Shown piece by piece: positions 27,364-36,104 of a stretch of 64,000 nucleotides of DNA. This stretch comes from JACJVV01 sp047602755 (GTDB lineage: Archaea; Nanobdellota; Nanobdellia; Woesearchaeales; JACJVV01). Every line of letters starts with the position of its first letter. Positions within the stretch are counted from its first letter, which is position 1. The notes under the pieces are model-generated. The model did not search any database and was not told where the DNA came from. It worked only from the letters and a program-made list of their open reading frames with translations. The translations under genes and the position numbers were made by a program. Location of the stretch: NCBI GenBank assembly GCA_047602755.1, contig JBLKOM010000004.1:1-64000 (forward strand), in the 5' to 3' direction.

Positions 27364-28377
27364 CTATAACCCATAAGATATATTTTTATTCAAAAAATCT
27401 TGAGTTTTTTCATCTAATTGTGTCAAAATCGGATTAAAAAAACCTTTAATTATTGTATTTATAGCATCTTCTCTTGAAATACCTCTACTCATTAAATAAA
27501 ATAATTGCAATTCATCAACTTGTCCTATTGTAGAACCATGACTGCACTTAACATCATGGTTATGAATTTCAAGATTAGGTATAGCATCTGCCTCAGCAGT
27601 TTTACTTAAAATTAATGCATCCTGTTTTTCATAACCATTTGAATTAAAAGCATTCTTTTCAATTCTAACCCATCCTCTACTCAGCGCTTTCGCATTATTA
27701 TTTACTGCTCCTCTAGTTAATATATTAGAATATGTTTCTTTATTTTTATGAATACTGCGAGTATCTATATCATATTGTTCATTATCTGTTGCAAGGTATA
27801 ACACAGTTGATGTTCCTTTTGCACCTGGCTCTTGAAGAATATTAGTAAAACTTGCATGAGTATACTTACTTCCGGTAAGAGCAGCTACCCATTCAACAGT
27901 TGCATCTTTTTTAATTTTTGCGCCTGTATGTTTAAATGAATGAGTTTGACTTTCATAACCTTGTACAAGAATAATTTTAACATAAGATCCTTCCTCAGCA
28001 ATTATATGTAAAGATGTAGCATCATAAGTCGCTGATCCTTTATTAATCAAAATTATTTCTGATTTAGAATTCGGTTTTGCAGTAACATAAATGGCTGTAC
28101 GCCCTGGGCTAACAGATGTAGTAGTAATAGTCAATGATTTAGCTTCATCTGCTGGAATAGTTAAATAGTATTTATCAGCATGAATATTATCAGAATAATA
28201 TTGTTTATCTTTATCATCAAACAAAAATTCTTGATAATTACCTTCTTTGCTAAATTCTACATCAGTTTCAACTTTAGTAGCATTAGTAGAATCTATATCC
28301 TTATAATTAATTTCAGGAGTTAATCGAATTTTAAGACCATGCTTATACACAGGCTCAGGGACATTCTCAAGATTCAT
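27364..28377 (-). CDS. sufD: SUF complex subunit SufD
   Basis: A 337-residue SufB/SufD-family beta-helix protein of the SufBCD scaffold. Family pattern visible in the C-terminal half (NARSIHKN-like region DTRSIHKNKETYSN, RGWVRIEKNAFNSNGYEKQDALIL, and IHNHDVKCSHGSTIGQVDELQLFYLMSRGIS). The ATG overlaps the sufB stop (ATGA). It is shorter than bacterial SufD, as in many archaea. Confidence 0.9.
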   Translation of the reverse strand: MNLENVPEPVYKHGLKIRLTPEINYKDIDSTNATKVETDVEFSKEGNYQEFLFDDKDKQYYSDNIHADKYYLTIPADEAKSLTITTTSVSPGRTAIYVTAKPNSKSEIILINKGSATYDATSLHIIAEEGSYVKIILVQGYESQTHSFKHTGAKIKKDATVEWVAALTGSKYTHASFTNILQEPGAKGTSTVLYLATDNEQYDIDTRSIHKNKETYSNILTRGAVNNNAKALSRGWVRIEKNAFNSNGYEKQDALILSKTAEADAIPNLEIHNHDVKCSHGSTIGQVDELQLFYLMSRGISREDAINTIIKGFFNPILTQLDEKTQDFLNKNISYGL

Positions 28378-29789
28378 CCTAAAGAACCCTCCATCTCAAG
28401 TTCAATCAAACGATTTAACTCAACAGCATATTCTAAAGGCAATTCTTTAACAATAGGATCAATAAAACCAGAAACTATCATTTGAGTTGCAGTATCTTCA
28501 TCAAGACCTCTACTCATTAAATAAAATATTTGGTCTTCATTTATTTTACCAACAGTAGCTTCATGCGCAATATCAACTTTCTCACCTTTCACATCCATAT
28601 ATGGATAAGTATTTGATTGAGAAATATTATCAAACATAAGTGCATCACATTTTACACTTGAACTTGCATTTGTTGCACTTTTATGCACACTTAAAAGTCC
28701 TCGATAAGTTGTAATTCCACCATTCTTGCTTATAGACTTAGACTGAATTGTTGAACTTGTATTTTTACCAATATGAACTATTTTACATCCTGTATCTTGA
28801 TTTTGTCCTTTATTGGCAAATGCAATTCCAATAAAATCCGATTTAGATCTATCTCCAATTAAAACAGAACCTGGATATAACATTGTAACATTTGAACCCA
28901 TATTACCATTAATCCATTCAATAACCCCATCTTCATAAACAACTGCACGTTTAGTATTCAAATTAAAAGTATTCTTACTCCAATTTTCAATACTTGAATA
29001 TCTTGCACGAGCTCCTTTCAAAACATGAATCTCAACACAACCTGCATGAAGACTACTTTGTGTATATTGTGGAGCTGAACAACCTTCAATATATTGAATT
29101 TCTGCTCCCTCATCAACTATTATCAACGTATGCTCAAATTGACCACCTTGTCTTGCGTTCATTCTAAAATAAGCTTGCAATGGCATTGTAACTTTAACAC
29201 CTTTAGGTACATAAATAAATGTTCCACCGCTCCATACTGCTGCATGAAGTGCAGAAAATTTATGTAAATTAACTGGAACACAAGTTGTCATAAAATATTT
29301 CTTAACTAATTCAGGATATTTCTGAACTGCTTCGTCACAATCTAAGAATACAACACCTAAATCTTCCCATTCTTTTTTTAATTTATGATAAATAACATCA
29401 GATTCATACTGTGCACCTGCACCACCTAAAGCTGTTTGCTCTGCCTTTGGAATCCCAAGCTTATCAAAAGTGTTCTTAATATCTTCAGGTACATCATCCC
29501 ATGACTCTGCATTACGTTTTGCATCCGGTCTTATATAATAATAAATTTGCGATAAATCTAAATTTTCAAGACTAGGTCCCCAATCTGGCATTTTTAATTC
29601 AAGGAATTTTTTATAACCTTCAAGCCTTTTCTGGAGCATCCACTCAGGTTCATTTTTTTGTTTAGAAATTTCTCTAACAATTTCTTCTGAAATACCAGTT
29701 TTTGGCCTGTAAACTAATCTTTCTTCATTATAATGATCATATGTTTCACGATTTATTTCAAAATCTTCAGATTTATCTGCTTCTGCCAT
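28374..29789 (-). CDS. sufB: SUF complex subunit SufB
   Basis: A 471-residue scaffold protein for Fe-S clusters. Typical SufB motifs: EPEWMLQKRLEGYKKF, AQYESDVIYHKL, GGTFIYVPKGV, GQFEHTLIIVDEGAEIQYIEGCSAP, GSNVTMLYPG, and SVKCDALMFDN near residue 390, where the conserved cysteine is a proposed cluster ligand. Length is full. It is the first gene of the suf operon with a TATA element about 30 bases upstream. Confidence 0.94.
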   Translation of the reverse strand: MAEADKSEDFEINRETYDHYNEERLVYRPKTGISEEIVREISKQKNEPEWMLQKRLEGYKKFLELKMPDWGPSLENLDLSQIYYYIRPDAKRNAESWDDVPEDIKNTFDKLGIPKAEQTALGGAGAQYESDVIYHKLKKEWEDLGVVFLDCDEAVQKYPELVKKYFMTTCVPVNLHKFSALHAAVWSGGTFIYVPKGVKVTMPLQAYFRMNARQGGQFEHTLIIVDEGAEIQYIEGCSAPQYTQSSLHAGCVEIHVLKGARARYSSIENWSKNTFNLNTKRAVVYEDGVIEWINGNMGSNVTMLYPGSVLIGDRSKSDFIGIAFANKGQNQDTGCKIVHIGKNTSSTIQSKSISKNGGITTYRGLLSVHKSATNASSSVKCDALMFDNISQSNTYPYMDVKGEKVDIAHEATVGKINEDQIFYLMSRGLDEDTATQMIVSGFIDPIVKELPLEYAVELNRLIELEMEGSLG

Positions 29790-29814
29790 TTTTATATTAA
29801 TTTTTTAATCCTAA

Positions 29815-29830
29815 ATGATTTATAAACATT
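29815..29830 (-). promoter_or_regulatory. TATA box for the suf operon
   Basis: On the minus strand AATGTTTATAAATC lies about 27-40 bases before the sufB ATG, followed by A/T-rich sequence. The position fits transcription starting a few bases upstream of sufB. The intergenic region to the divergent gene at 29988 is about 200 bases. Confidence 0.5.
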
Positions 29831-29987
29831 ATGAACTAAAATAACCACATTTTAGTATAAATCCAATATAATTTTCGCTTATTTATAAGAATATCTAAAA
29901 AATACTAGGTATATTTTTGATAGTAAGAGGGAATTAAAACTAAAAGCAATAAACAACTTTTATAAATATTAAAAATACAAATGACTA

Positions 29988-30197
29988 ATGCACACATACA
30001 AAATAATACTCTGGGAAATTATTCTAATAATAGCTTCTGTATTTGTTTTTAGAAGCTTATGGTTACTTTTAGATAAATACCTAATTTTTCCTAACGAAGA
30101 TTTAACCTTAATAATATCATTAATAATTAGTATAATTTTAACAGCACTTGCAATTTACATGCTTGTTTATTATGAAAAGAAACAAAAAATCAACTAG
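29988..30197 (+). CDS. Small membrane protein, two predicted helices
   Basis: A 69-residue protein of two hydrophobic segments (about 7-28 and 38-60) with a lysine-rich end. A TATA box (TTTTATAAATATT at about 29958-29970) stands about 25 bases before the ATG, so it is probably expressed. No family recognised. Divergent from sufB. Confidence 0.5.
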   Translation: MHTYKIILWEIILIIASVFVFRSLWLLLDKYLIFPNEDLTLIISLIISIILTALAIYMLVYYEKKQKIN

Positions 30198-30328
30198 CAA
30201 TATAATTTTCTTTGTTTGAAACAGATTGCATAACATACGCAACAGCAAGACTAATCATTCCAACAAGTGCAGAATTTAAAATAAATTTTAGAAAAAATAA
30301 ACATAAATTTTTTGAGAATTCAAAAAAA
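30198..30328. other. Short intergenic stretch, nothing firm
   Basis: Between the small membrane gene and the pterin dehydratase gene. A minus-strand frame ends in a membrane-helix-like tail (SALVGMISLAVAYVM) but has no upstream start codon except an internal ATG giving 22 residues, so I do not call a gene. Possible remnant. Confidence 0.3.
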
Positions 30329-30559
30329 TTAAATCTTATCAATTTGTTCTGCTAAAGAATAATCCAAATATGTAATTTTATTTTCTGAATGCGTAAAAAG
30401 CATAATTTTAACTTTTTTATAACTATGAATTAGGATATCAGGATGATGATTTGCTTCTTCAGCTAAAGGCGTTATCTTTTTTACAAAATCAACTGCCTGA
30501 ACATAATTTTCAAATTGAAATTCTTTTACCAAAAATTTTCCTTCAAATTCCCAACTCAT
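30329..30559 (-). CDS. Pterin-4a-carbinolamine dehydratase (PCD/DCoH)
   Basis: A 76-residue protein matching the compact PCD fold: a VKEFQFENYVQAVDFVKKI helix, the catalytic ANHHPDILIHSYKKVKI motif with the His-His-Pro pair near residues 38-40, and a closing TYLDYSLAEQIDKI with the usual acidic residue. PCD dehydrates 4a-hydroxytetrahydropterin. No aromatic hydroxylase is nearby, so the physiological partner is unknown; slightly shorter than typical (about 95). Confidence 0.85.
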   Translation of the reverse strand: MSWEFEGKFLVKEFQFENYVQAVDFVKKITPLAEEANHHPDILIHSYKKVKIMLFTHSENKITYLDYSLAEQIDKI

Positions 30560-30637
30560 TTTATACTAGAAAATATTAAATTTATATAAAATTAACTATT
30601 AAATAAAATATGCCCCAAACATACGGAAAAAGTAAAA

Positions 30638-30743
30638 TGCCCTCGCCGGGATTCGAACCCGAGTCACAGGATGTTTTTGAAATCAATAATTAAATTAACT
30701 TCTCGAAAATCCTGTATGATTGGCCGGACTACACCACAAGGGC
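30638..30743 (-). tRNA. tRNA-Glu (TTC) with intron
   Basis: Cloverleaf on the minus strand: acceptor GCCCTTG/CGAGGGC with one G-U, D-arm TGGTGTAGTCCGGCCAATCA, anticodon stem CAGGA/TCCTG, spliced loop TTTTCGA with anticodon TTC (30705-30707), T-arm CGGGTTCGAATCCCG and discriminator A73. Exon 1 is 40 nt (30743-30704) and exon 2 is 35 nt (30672-30638); the mature length is 75. The CCA end is not encoded. The D-arm closely resembles archaeal tRNA-Glu. Confidence 0.93.
30673..30703 (-). other. 31-nt archaeal tRNA intron after position 37
   Basis: Removing 30673-30703 restores a 7-base anticodon loop. The precursor folds as a bulge-helix-bulge: stem CAGGA/TCCTG, bulge ACA, helix TTTT/AAAA, bulge CGA, then inner helix GAAG/TTTC. 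Predicted cuts lie in the two three-base bulges, at CG^A and AC^A, as expected for the archaeal splicing endonuclease. Confidence 0.85.
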
Positions 30744-30795
30744 AATTTATTGAACTTGTGGTATGAACTATGTTCAGTGCCACAAGGGCAATTTA
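30734..30795. repeat. 16-base direct repeat of the tRNA 5' end with an inverted copy between
   Basis: CCACAAGGGCAATTTA occurs at 30734-30749, where it covers the first ten tRNA bases and the flank, and again at 30780-30795. A reverse copy of its first seven bases, CTTGTGG, lies at 30755-30761, so hairpins with either copy are possible. An ATTATATTAA element lies just beyond the distal copy on the minus strand and could be the tRNA promoter. Confidence 0.7.
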
Positions 30796-30816
30796 ATATA
30801 ATTGTTAAGAAACTGT

Positions 30817-31014
30817 TTATAAAGATTTCTTTTTACCCTTGCTTTTCTTACCTTTTTTTCTAAGTAAAATAGCTAAAAAGACAATGAATCCAATCTGTAA
30901 AAGAATTGCTATAAACCAGTTCCAAGGCGAAGCAACAAATGGAAAAAATCCAAAAAAAGGCAAAATGATTACCGCAGCGACTAAACCCCATATTATTTTA
31001 TCTTGATTTTTCAT
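30817..31014 (-). CDS. Tiny membrane protein with lysine-rich tail
   Basis: A 65-residue protein with two hydrophobic helices (about 8-29 and 33-51) and a strongly basic tail (LLRKKGKKSKGKKK). Its start overlaps the stop of the preceding surface-protein gene as ATGA, so translation is coupled. No known family. A partner or anchor for the surface protein is inferred from coupling only. Confidence 0.6.
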   Translation of the reverse strand: MKNQDKIIWGLVAAVIILPFFGFFPFVASPWNWFIAILLQIGFIVFLAILLRKKGKKSKGKKKSL

Positions 31015-32717
31015 TTTCTAAACACCTTACTAATCATTATACCTAATACGATCAATAAAATTAAATAAATGAACACATATGTGTACCAACAAAATGGCCC
31101 TAATATTCCAAAATAATAGCCCCATAAAGTACAATCATTACCAAAAATACCAGAAACAACTAAACCAGTAATTGGACTAATTATTCCTGTTTCATTAGTA
31201 GAAACACCTGAACCTTGTTGATCACCAGATAATCCTTCATCATGATCAGTACTACCAGTTACTGTTGAATCATTTCTTGGTGGATTAACATAAGCAACTA
31301 AAGGTGGTCTTTCATCAACAACCTCAGTATCATTAATTACTTGCGAAGATACAAAAGAAGTACCACCAGATGATCTTCTTGATGTAGTTTGTGTTGTTGG
31401 ATTAATAACATTAAAAGACAAAACTGTTGATGTTGAAACTCTATCAAGAGAATCAACAATTGTCATATTTAAGATATAATTTCCAACAATTAAGTTTGAA
31501 GCAATATTATACACAACTGGCAAACCAGCATGATTTGCTATAAAATATGGACCTTGAGTATCATTTAATGAATTATTCAAATATAAATTAAAAGTCAAAT
31601 TAATTGGGAATGAACTACTAGAAAAATTAACCTCTACATCTTTTTCTGTTCCGACTAAAATATTATCATCACTTACATTATGTGTAATATTTGTTATCTC
31701 AAATATGTCAACAAAAAATGAAACTGACTCACTGATTTGTCCTATTGAATTATTTGCATAGACAATTAAATCATATGTTCCATTCCCTAAAACTAAATTA
31801 AAACTATCACAATTATTTAGAACAACCATTTCCCCGTTTAAACTATACCAACAATTTGTTGCATTTACAACATCTAATACAATATTAACTTGTGAACTCT
31901 CAATAACAGCATCTACACTTGGTTCAACTAATACTAAATATGGTACATTATCATATTGTTCACCTGAATCATCATCATTACCATTACCATCATCACCAGA
32001 ACCATCGTCACCACCATTATCATTACCAGAACCATCATCACTACAAGTATCACCATAACATCCATTAACTACAGCATTTACACATTCAATCAATAAATCC
32101 TTAGAATGTTGAGTCCAATATGCTGACTGAACTATTCCAAAATAACAAAGTCCACCTTGCTGAGTTTCCCCATTATTTAAAACAGTCTCAGGCAAAACAA
32201 AAGAAACAACATGACCTTCATGCAAAGGACCTGAAGAAAGCGGTGGAGTATTTGCAATGGAAATCATATACTCTGGTAAATTTTTATTAGCAATATAATA
32301 ATAATCTAAATTAATTCCACTTGGCATTGTCGCTTGAGTATATGCATCATAAATTTGATTATTAAAACTAAACTTAAGGATATGACTAGAGGAAAGACTA
32401 TTTATACCATCATCAGAAACTCCCCACATAGTACCAAACCTTCTAGTTGTTATAATTGAAGGATAATCATTAACTGGTATATCTTGCCGAAATAACTCAT
32501 CACCTGCATAAATAAAAACATATTCTGATAAATCAGTAATATCATTCTCGTTAATAGAAACAACTGAATAACCTAAATCTTCGAAAACTTGCACAACATT
32601 ATTATCAATTGCTAAGGAATTTCGATAAATATAAGCTACATCAGAAGCACTAGCAAACATTGTTGCAAGTACAATTATAAATAAGCACAGTATGGATAAA
32701 GTTAGTCTCTTTTGCAT
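31011..32717 (-). CDS. Membrane-anchored extracellular protein with Ig-like domains
   Basis: A 568-residue exported protein. N-terminal signal peptide (MQKRLTLSILCLFIIVLATMFASA), an N-terminal globular part of ~220 residues, an acidic Gly/Asp/Ser linker near 220-250 (DGSGNDNGGDDGSGDD), then two Ig/cadherin-like beta domains (about 255-430: YDNVPYLVLVEPSVDAVIESSQVN, VNFSSSSFPINLTFNLYLNNSLNDT), and a C-terminal transmembrane helix ending VFRK. GAGGGG precedes two candidate ATGs at 32723 and 32717; the second places a cleaner signal peptide. Family of the N-terminal part unrecognised. Anchored in the membrane, facing outside. Confidence 0.7.
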   Translation of the reverse strand: MQKRLTLSILCLFIIVLATMFASASDVAYIYRNSLAIDNNVVQVFEDLGYSVVSINENDITDLSEYVFIYAGDELFRQDIPVNDYPSIITTRRFGTMWGVSDDGINSLSSSHILKFSFNNQIYDAYTQATMPSGINLDYYYIANKNLPEYMISIANTPPLSSGPLHEGHVVSFVLPETVLNNGETQQGGLCYFGIVQSAYWTQHSKDLLIECVNAVVNGCYGDTCSDDGSGNDNGGDDGSGDDGNGNDDDSGEQYDNVPYLVLVEPSVDAVIESSQVNIVLDVVNATNCWYSLNGEMVVLNNCDSFNLVLGNGTYDLIVYANNSIGQISESVSFFVDIFEITNITHNVSDDNILVGTEKDVEVNFSSSSFPINLTFNLYLNNSLNDTQGPYFIANHAGLPVVYNIASNLIVGNYILNMTIVDSLDRVSTSTVLSFNVINPTTQTTSRRSSGGTSFVSSQVINDTEVVDERPPLVAYVNPPRNDSTVTGSTDHDEGLSGDQQGSGVSTNETGIISPITGLVVSGIFGNDCTLWGYYFGILGPFCWYTYVFIYLILLIVLGIMISKVFRK

Positions 32718-32895
32718 AGTCATTAACCCCTCTTAGGTCACGAAACATATGTTATTTTTAAATCTTTCCCACAAAAAAATCACTTATGTCACTATATTGT
32801 GACAAAACATATTGAAATATACATACGAGAAAACAACTATAAAACTAGTAAATTATTAATATTAAAAAAATAATAAGTATCTGAGGAATTAATAA

Positions 32896-34083
32896 ATGGA
32901 AAATTACATAATATATTTATTTTATTTATCAACATTACTTGTGCTAGGTATTTTAGCAACCGCAGTATCAAACAAATTCAGATTATCAAATATTTTATTT
33001 CTGGTTTTAATTGGATATGGACTTAAAAGTACAGGACTTGATTTTTTTGATGAAGAAATAATACTAGTTCTAAGTGCATTAGCGTTAATACTAATTGTAC
33101 TAGAAACAACTATCAGACTAGAATTAACAGGGATAATGAAAAATTTCATACAGGTATTAAAATATAATATTGTTTTTTTAATAATCAGTTCATATATAAT
33201 TACATTAAGTGTTTATGTATTATTTGATATTCCAGGAAAAGGATTTGAAGTGTTTATTTTATGTTTACTATTAAGCTTTATAATATATGGCATTGACCCA
33301 ATTATTGCTACAGAATTTTTCCCTGTAAAAAAAAGTAAAGTCCATGATATCCTAGAAATAGAAGGAATTTTATCTGGTCCAATAGTAGTTATATTTTCTT
33401 TCTTTGTCATAGATTATTTAAATTCATCAATCTCAAATTTTACAATCGACATTTTCTCAACATTAATTATGATAATAAGACAAGTAGGATTAGCAGTAAT
33501 AATTGGAATAATAATTGCATTTGTAGTATACAAATTAATTAAAAATTATCCAACAACAAGAGAACTTTCAGCACTATTTATCATCACCATAGCAATATTA
33601 ACATTTGTAATTGGAGAAATAATGTTAACTAATGCAACAATTGCTGTTGCAGTATATGGAATTATGCTAAAAGGTTTACTTAAAGATAATATCTCACCAC
33701 AATATACATCAATGATATCACATATACTTTATATAATTGTATTTATATTATTTGGAATTGAATTCTTTTTCCCAGAAGCAGTATTATGGCTAAAAGGAAT
33801 TGCTTTATTTATCGCATATTTAGTTTTAAGATTTATGTGTATACTTCTTTTCATGAAAGAATTAAACTACAGACAAAAATTCTTTATGACATTTAATGTT
33901 GCAAAAGGAATTGAAGTTGCATTAATTATGTTTATAATGAAAATTAACTTTTCACATATTGAAGGAATAAATTTAATACTTTCTATTGGGTTTATGTTTT
34001 TTGTTTTTAGTTATATTGTATCAACTCTAGTAAATCACTTTAATGAATATTTTATTAAAGAAAGATCAAAAATAGAACAATAA
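32896..34083 (+). CDS. Cation/proton antiporter, CPA family
   Basis: A 395-residue integral membrane protein with about 11-12 transmembrane segments, the size of Na+/H+ antiporters of the NhaP/CPA group. Seen: LLVLGILATAVSNKFRLSNILFLVLIGYGL, the ion-site-like IYGIDPIIATEFFP (the ATDPV counterpart), LEIEGILSGPIVVIFSF (ESxxNDPxA counterpart, lacking the ND pair), and NVAKGIEVALIMFIM. A GAGGAA Shine-Dalgarno precedes the ATG. Probable function is exchange of Na+ or K+ for protons across the membrane; ion choice is unknown. Confidence 0.8.
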   Translation: MENYIIYLFYLSTLLVLGILATAVSNKFRLSNILFLVLIGYGLKSTGLDFFDEEIILVLSALALILIVLETTIRLELTGIMKNFIQVLKYNIVFLIISSYIITLSVYVLFDIPGKGFEVFILCLLLSFIIYGIDPIIATEFFPVKKSKVHDILEIEGILSGPIVVIFSFFVIDYLNSSISNFTIDIFSTLIMIIRQVGLAVIIGIIIAFVVYKLIKNYPTTRELSALFIITIAILTFVIGEIMLTNATIAVAVYGIMLKGLLKDNISPQYTSMISHILYIIVFILFGIEFFFPEAVLWLKGIALFIAYLVLRFMCILLFMKELNYRQKFFMTFNVAKGIEVALIMFIMKINFSHIEGINLILSIGFMFFVFSYIVSTLVNHFNEYFIKERSKIEQ

Positions 34084-34149
34084 AATTCTGCATTCTAAAA
34101 TCAATAAATCAACGAAATTAATATAAATATAGATAGAATAACATCATAC

Positions 34150-34431
34150 ATGAGATTACTTACAATATTATTATTAATCTTTTTAGTATTTAGTGGTTTT
34201 CTAATTGTTAAATATAATAATTATAAGTTTAACAATCCACAAGATGTTATTTCATTTACATCAGATTATGGAAGATGGTTATTTGGTGTTGGAAAAAGTG
34301 GAGCAAATGTTGTTGGGGCAGCAATTAATGAACAATGGCTTCCTCAAAATACTTCTGAAATAAATACAACAGATTCTGAGCAAATAAATCAATCAGATGA
34401 AACAAGAAGAGTAAGAATAATATATGAATAA
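34150..34431 (+). CDS. Small exported or single-helix membrane protein
   Basis: A 93-residue protein with an N-terminal hydrophobic segment (MRLLTILLLIFLVFSGFLIV) acting as signal or anchor, then a polar domain (FTSDYGRWLFGVGKSGANV) and an acidic/polar end. A TATA-like AATATAAATA lies ~25 bases before the ATG. No family recognised. Confidence 0.5.
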   Translation: MRLLTILLLIFLVFSGFLIVKYNNYKFNNPQDVISFTSDYGRWLFGVGKSGANVVGAAINEQWLPQNTSEINTTDSEQINQSDETRRVRIIYE

Positions 34432-34449
34432 ACTAAAATAAAAACTATA

Positions 34450-34833
34450 TTATTCTTGTTTCTTTTGATAATACGTATATTTATGATGCTTACCTTTTAC
34501 TAATTCAATAGGATACTTTTCAGCTGATTTTTCAATTTTCTCCTCAAATGCTTTTGCAATATCAATATTTGAAACTCTTGCAAGATCAAATAAAAAATAC
34601 ACACAATCACCAATCTCATCAGCCAATTCTTTTTTATTATTGGGATTAGTTAACCATTCTTTTACTTCATCGGGTGATTTCCAACGAAAATGTTCTAAGA
34701 CTTCTGCAACTTCTATTGACAGTGCTAAAGCAACATCTTTTGGGTTATGAAATTGTTCCCAATCTCTATCATCAACAAATTTTTTAACAACATTATTTAT
34801 ATCATCAACTGTAGTTTTTTTATCCATGCTCAT
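34450..34833 (-). CDS. MazG-type nucleotide pyrophosphohydrolase
   Basis: A 127-residue protein of the all-alpha NTP pyrophosphatase superfamily (MazG / dCTPase / RS21-C6). It hydrolyses (d)NTPs, house-cleaning non-canonical nucleotides. Motifs: ALSIEVAEVLEHFRWKS (Glu-rich metal site ExxE) and ELADEIGDCVYFLFDLA (ExxD metal site), with WEQFHNPKD upstream. Its start codon overlaps the preceding gene stop in an ATGA, so the pair is translationally coupled. Confidence 0.88.
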   Translation of the reverse strand: MSMDKKTTVDDINNVVKKFVDDRDWEQFHNPKDVALALSIEVAEVLEHFRWKSPDEVKEWLTNPNNKKELADEIGDCVYFLFDLARVSNIDIAKAFEEKIEKSAEKYPIELVKGKHHKYTYYQKKQE

Positions 34834-35585
34834 AATCGTTTCACCTCAATACTTAATCCTTTTTCATTCATCCTTATATAACGTGGGCATTCAGTAACTT
34901 CATATCCATGTAATTGACAATGAACTTTTATTTCTTCCATATCAACTCCATCACACTTAATTAAGACATTAATCCCTTGCAAATCTGGATGAATTATTTC
35001 AAACTTCTTTAAATCTTGTTTTATTTTTTTACTAATATTTTGAAAATGCAAATATCTTTCAGGCAATTTTGAAAGTTTCAAATATAAAATTTCTAACTCT
35101 TCATTTGTAAAAGAGTATTCATCAATATCCATTTCAAAATTTGAAGCAATAAACCCACCTTTCTCAAGATTAACAGGTTTCCATTTACCAAAACTACCAA
35201 ATATAATATCTCCCCATTTTGAAGTATTTAAACCTAAACAACCTGAAACATCATTAATAACTAAACAATTTTTAGTTTTAATTTTCGACACATCTTGAAG
35301 AAAAGCATATGCCGGCATTGTATTAATTAATAAGACTGCATCACTGAACTCGCCATAAACTAACCCATAATCTGTTTTGATTTCAAAAACTTCAAGAGAT
35401 GCTTTTTTAGCAAATTGTTGATATGTCATCCAGCCACCTTGATCTTGTATATGTACTGAATTATAGCCTTTTGATTTTGCATAATTAAATGCTGATTTAA
35501 TAGCAGTATTACCTCTATTAGTAAAATAAACATATTTTTTACCAGTATATTTTCTTAATAATTCTTTAACACTATCAATGTTCAT
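34830..35585 (-). CDS. Short DegT/DnrJ-type PLP-dependent protein
   Basis: A 251-residue protein resembling DegT/DnrJ/EryC1 aminotransferases but shorter than the usual ~370 residues. Seen: YFTNRGNTAIKSAFNYAK (PLP phosphate loop), VHIQDQGGWMTYQQFA, VINDVSGCLGL (the D-x-A-H counterpart), and SFGKWKPVNLEKGGFI, with a lysine in the PLP position. The large domain is present; the C-terminal small domain is abbreviated. Members usually transaminate nucleotide sugars. It is coupled to the MazG gene. The substrate is unknown and loss of typical activity is possible. Confidence 0.65.
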   Translation of the reverse strand: MNIDSVKELLRKYTGKKYVYFTNRGNTAIKSAFNYAKSKGYNSVHIQDQGGWMTYQQFAKKASLEVFEIKTDYGLVYGEFSDAVLLINTMPAYAFLQDVSKIKTKNCLVINDVSGCLGLNTSKWGDIIFGSFGKWKPVNLEKGGFIASNFEMDIDEYSFTNEELEILYLKLSKLPERYLHFQNISKKIKQDLKKFEIIHPDLQGINVLIKCDGVDMEEIKVHCQLHGYEVTECPRYIRMNEKGLSIEVKRL

Positions 35586-35760
35586 GATAGAAGATGATTA
35601 ATTAGTATTTATAAAATAAATTACAAAATACAAAAAAAAGCATATTTATGGCATTTATGACCAGAAAATACTATATAGTTCAAATTCATTAATAACCTAA
35701 AGAAAATGTAGTGGAAGCTATGCAAATATATTATTTCCCAAATTAAAGCAAGGTAACAAA
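35586..35760. other. Intergenic region upstream of two small ORFs
   Basis: A/T-rich gap between the PLP gene (minus) and a small plus-strand ORF at 35761. It contains no larger ORF. A TATA-like ACTATATAGT lies near 35668. The region to 36104 holds only the two short ORFs described separately. Confidence 0.4.
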
Positions 35761-35904
35761 ATGATAATCAAAAGAGAAAATAAAACAAAAAAAAGTAAGA
35801 ATCAAAATGATAATATAAAAAATAAAGAAATAGATTGGAATATACACTGGAAAAATTATCATGACATTATTGATGATTTTCACTCAAAAAACTCTAAAGT
35901 TTAG
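35761..35904 (+). CDS. Possible 47-residue charged small protein
   Basis: ATG with an AAGG/AGGT Shine-Dalgarno (AAGGTAACAAAATG) starts a 47-residue reading frame rich in Lys, Asn, Asp and His (WNIHWKNYHDIIDDFHSK) ending at TAG 35902-35904. The codon pattern and the ribosome site support it modestly. No family recognised. Confidence 0.4.
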   Translation: MIIKRENKTKKSKNQNDNIKNKEIDWNIHWKNYHDIIDDFHSKNSKV

Positions 35905-35910
35905 AAAGTG

Positions 35911-36045
35911 ATGGAAATGAAATGGAAAAATATAATGAAACCAAAAATAATAAACTTAGATAAAAATTTATTAACTCAAAGAGGTATTTATTCAATCAAC
36001 TCGAGAAACATTTACAGAGTAAATGGAAAAATGCGTGGAAGATAA
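35911..36045 (+). CDS. Possible 44-residue basic small protein
   Basis: A 44-residue frame starting MEMKWKNIMKPK and ending in VNGKMRGR, six bases after the previous small ORF and in the same direction. Strongly basic. Shine-Dalgarno weak (GAAAGTG). It might form a tiny operon with the 35761 ORF, or be spurious. Confidence 0.35.
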   Translation: MEMKWKNIMKPKIINLDKNLLTQRGIYSINSRNIYRVNGKMRGR

Positions 36046-36104
36046 ACCAGAAAATAAAAGAATAAAAAAATAAATTTATTAATTATATTTCTCAAAATAA
36101 CAAT

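Noticed and set aside
30734..30795. tRNA-based attachment site of an integrated element
   Set aside because: Integration sites normally copy the tRNA 3' half; here the 5' end is repeated, only 46 bases apart, and no integrase is near.
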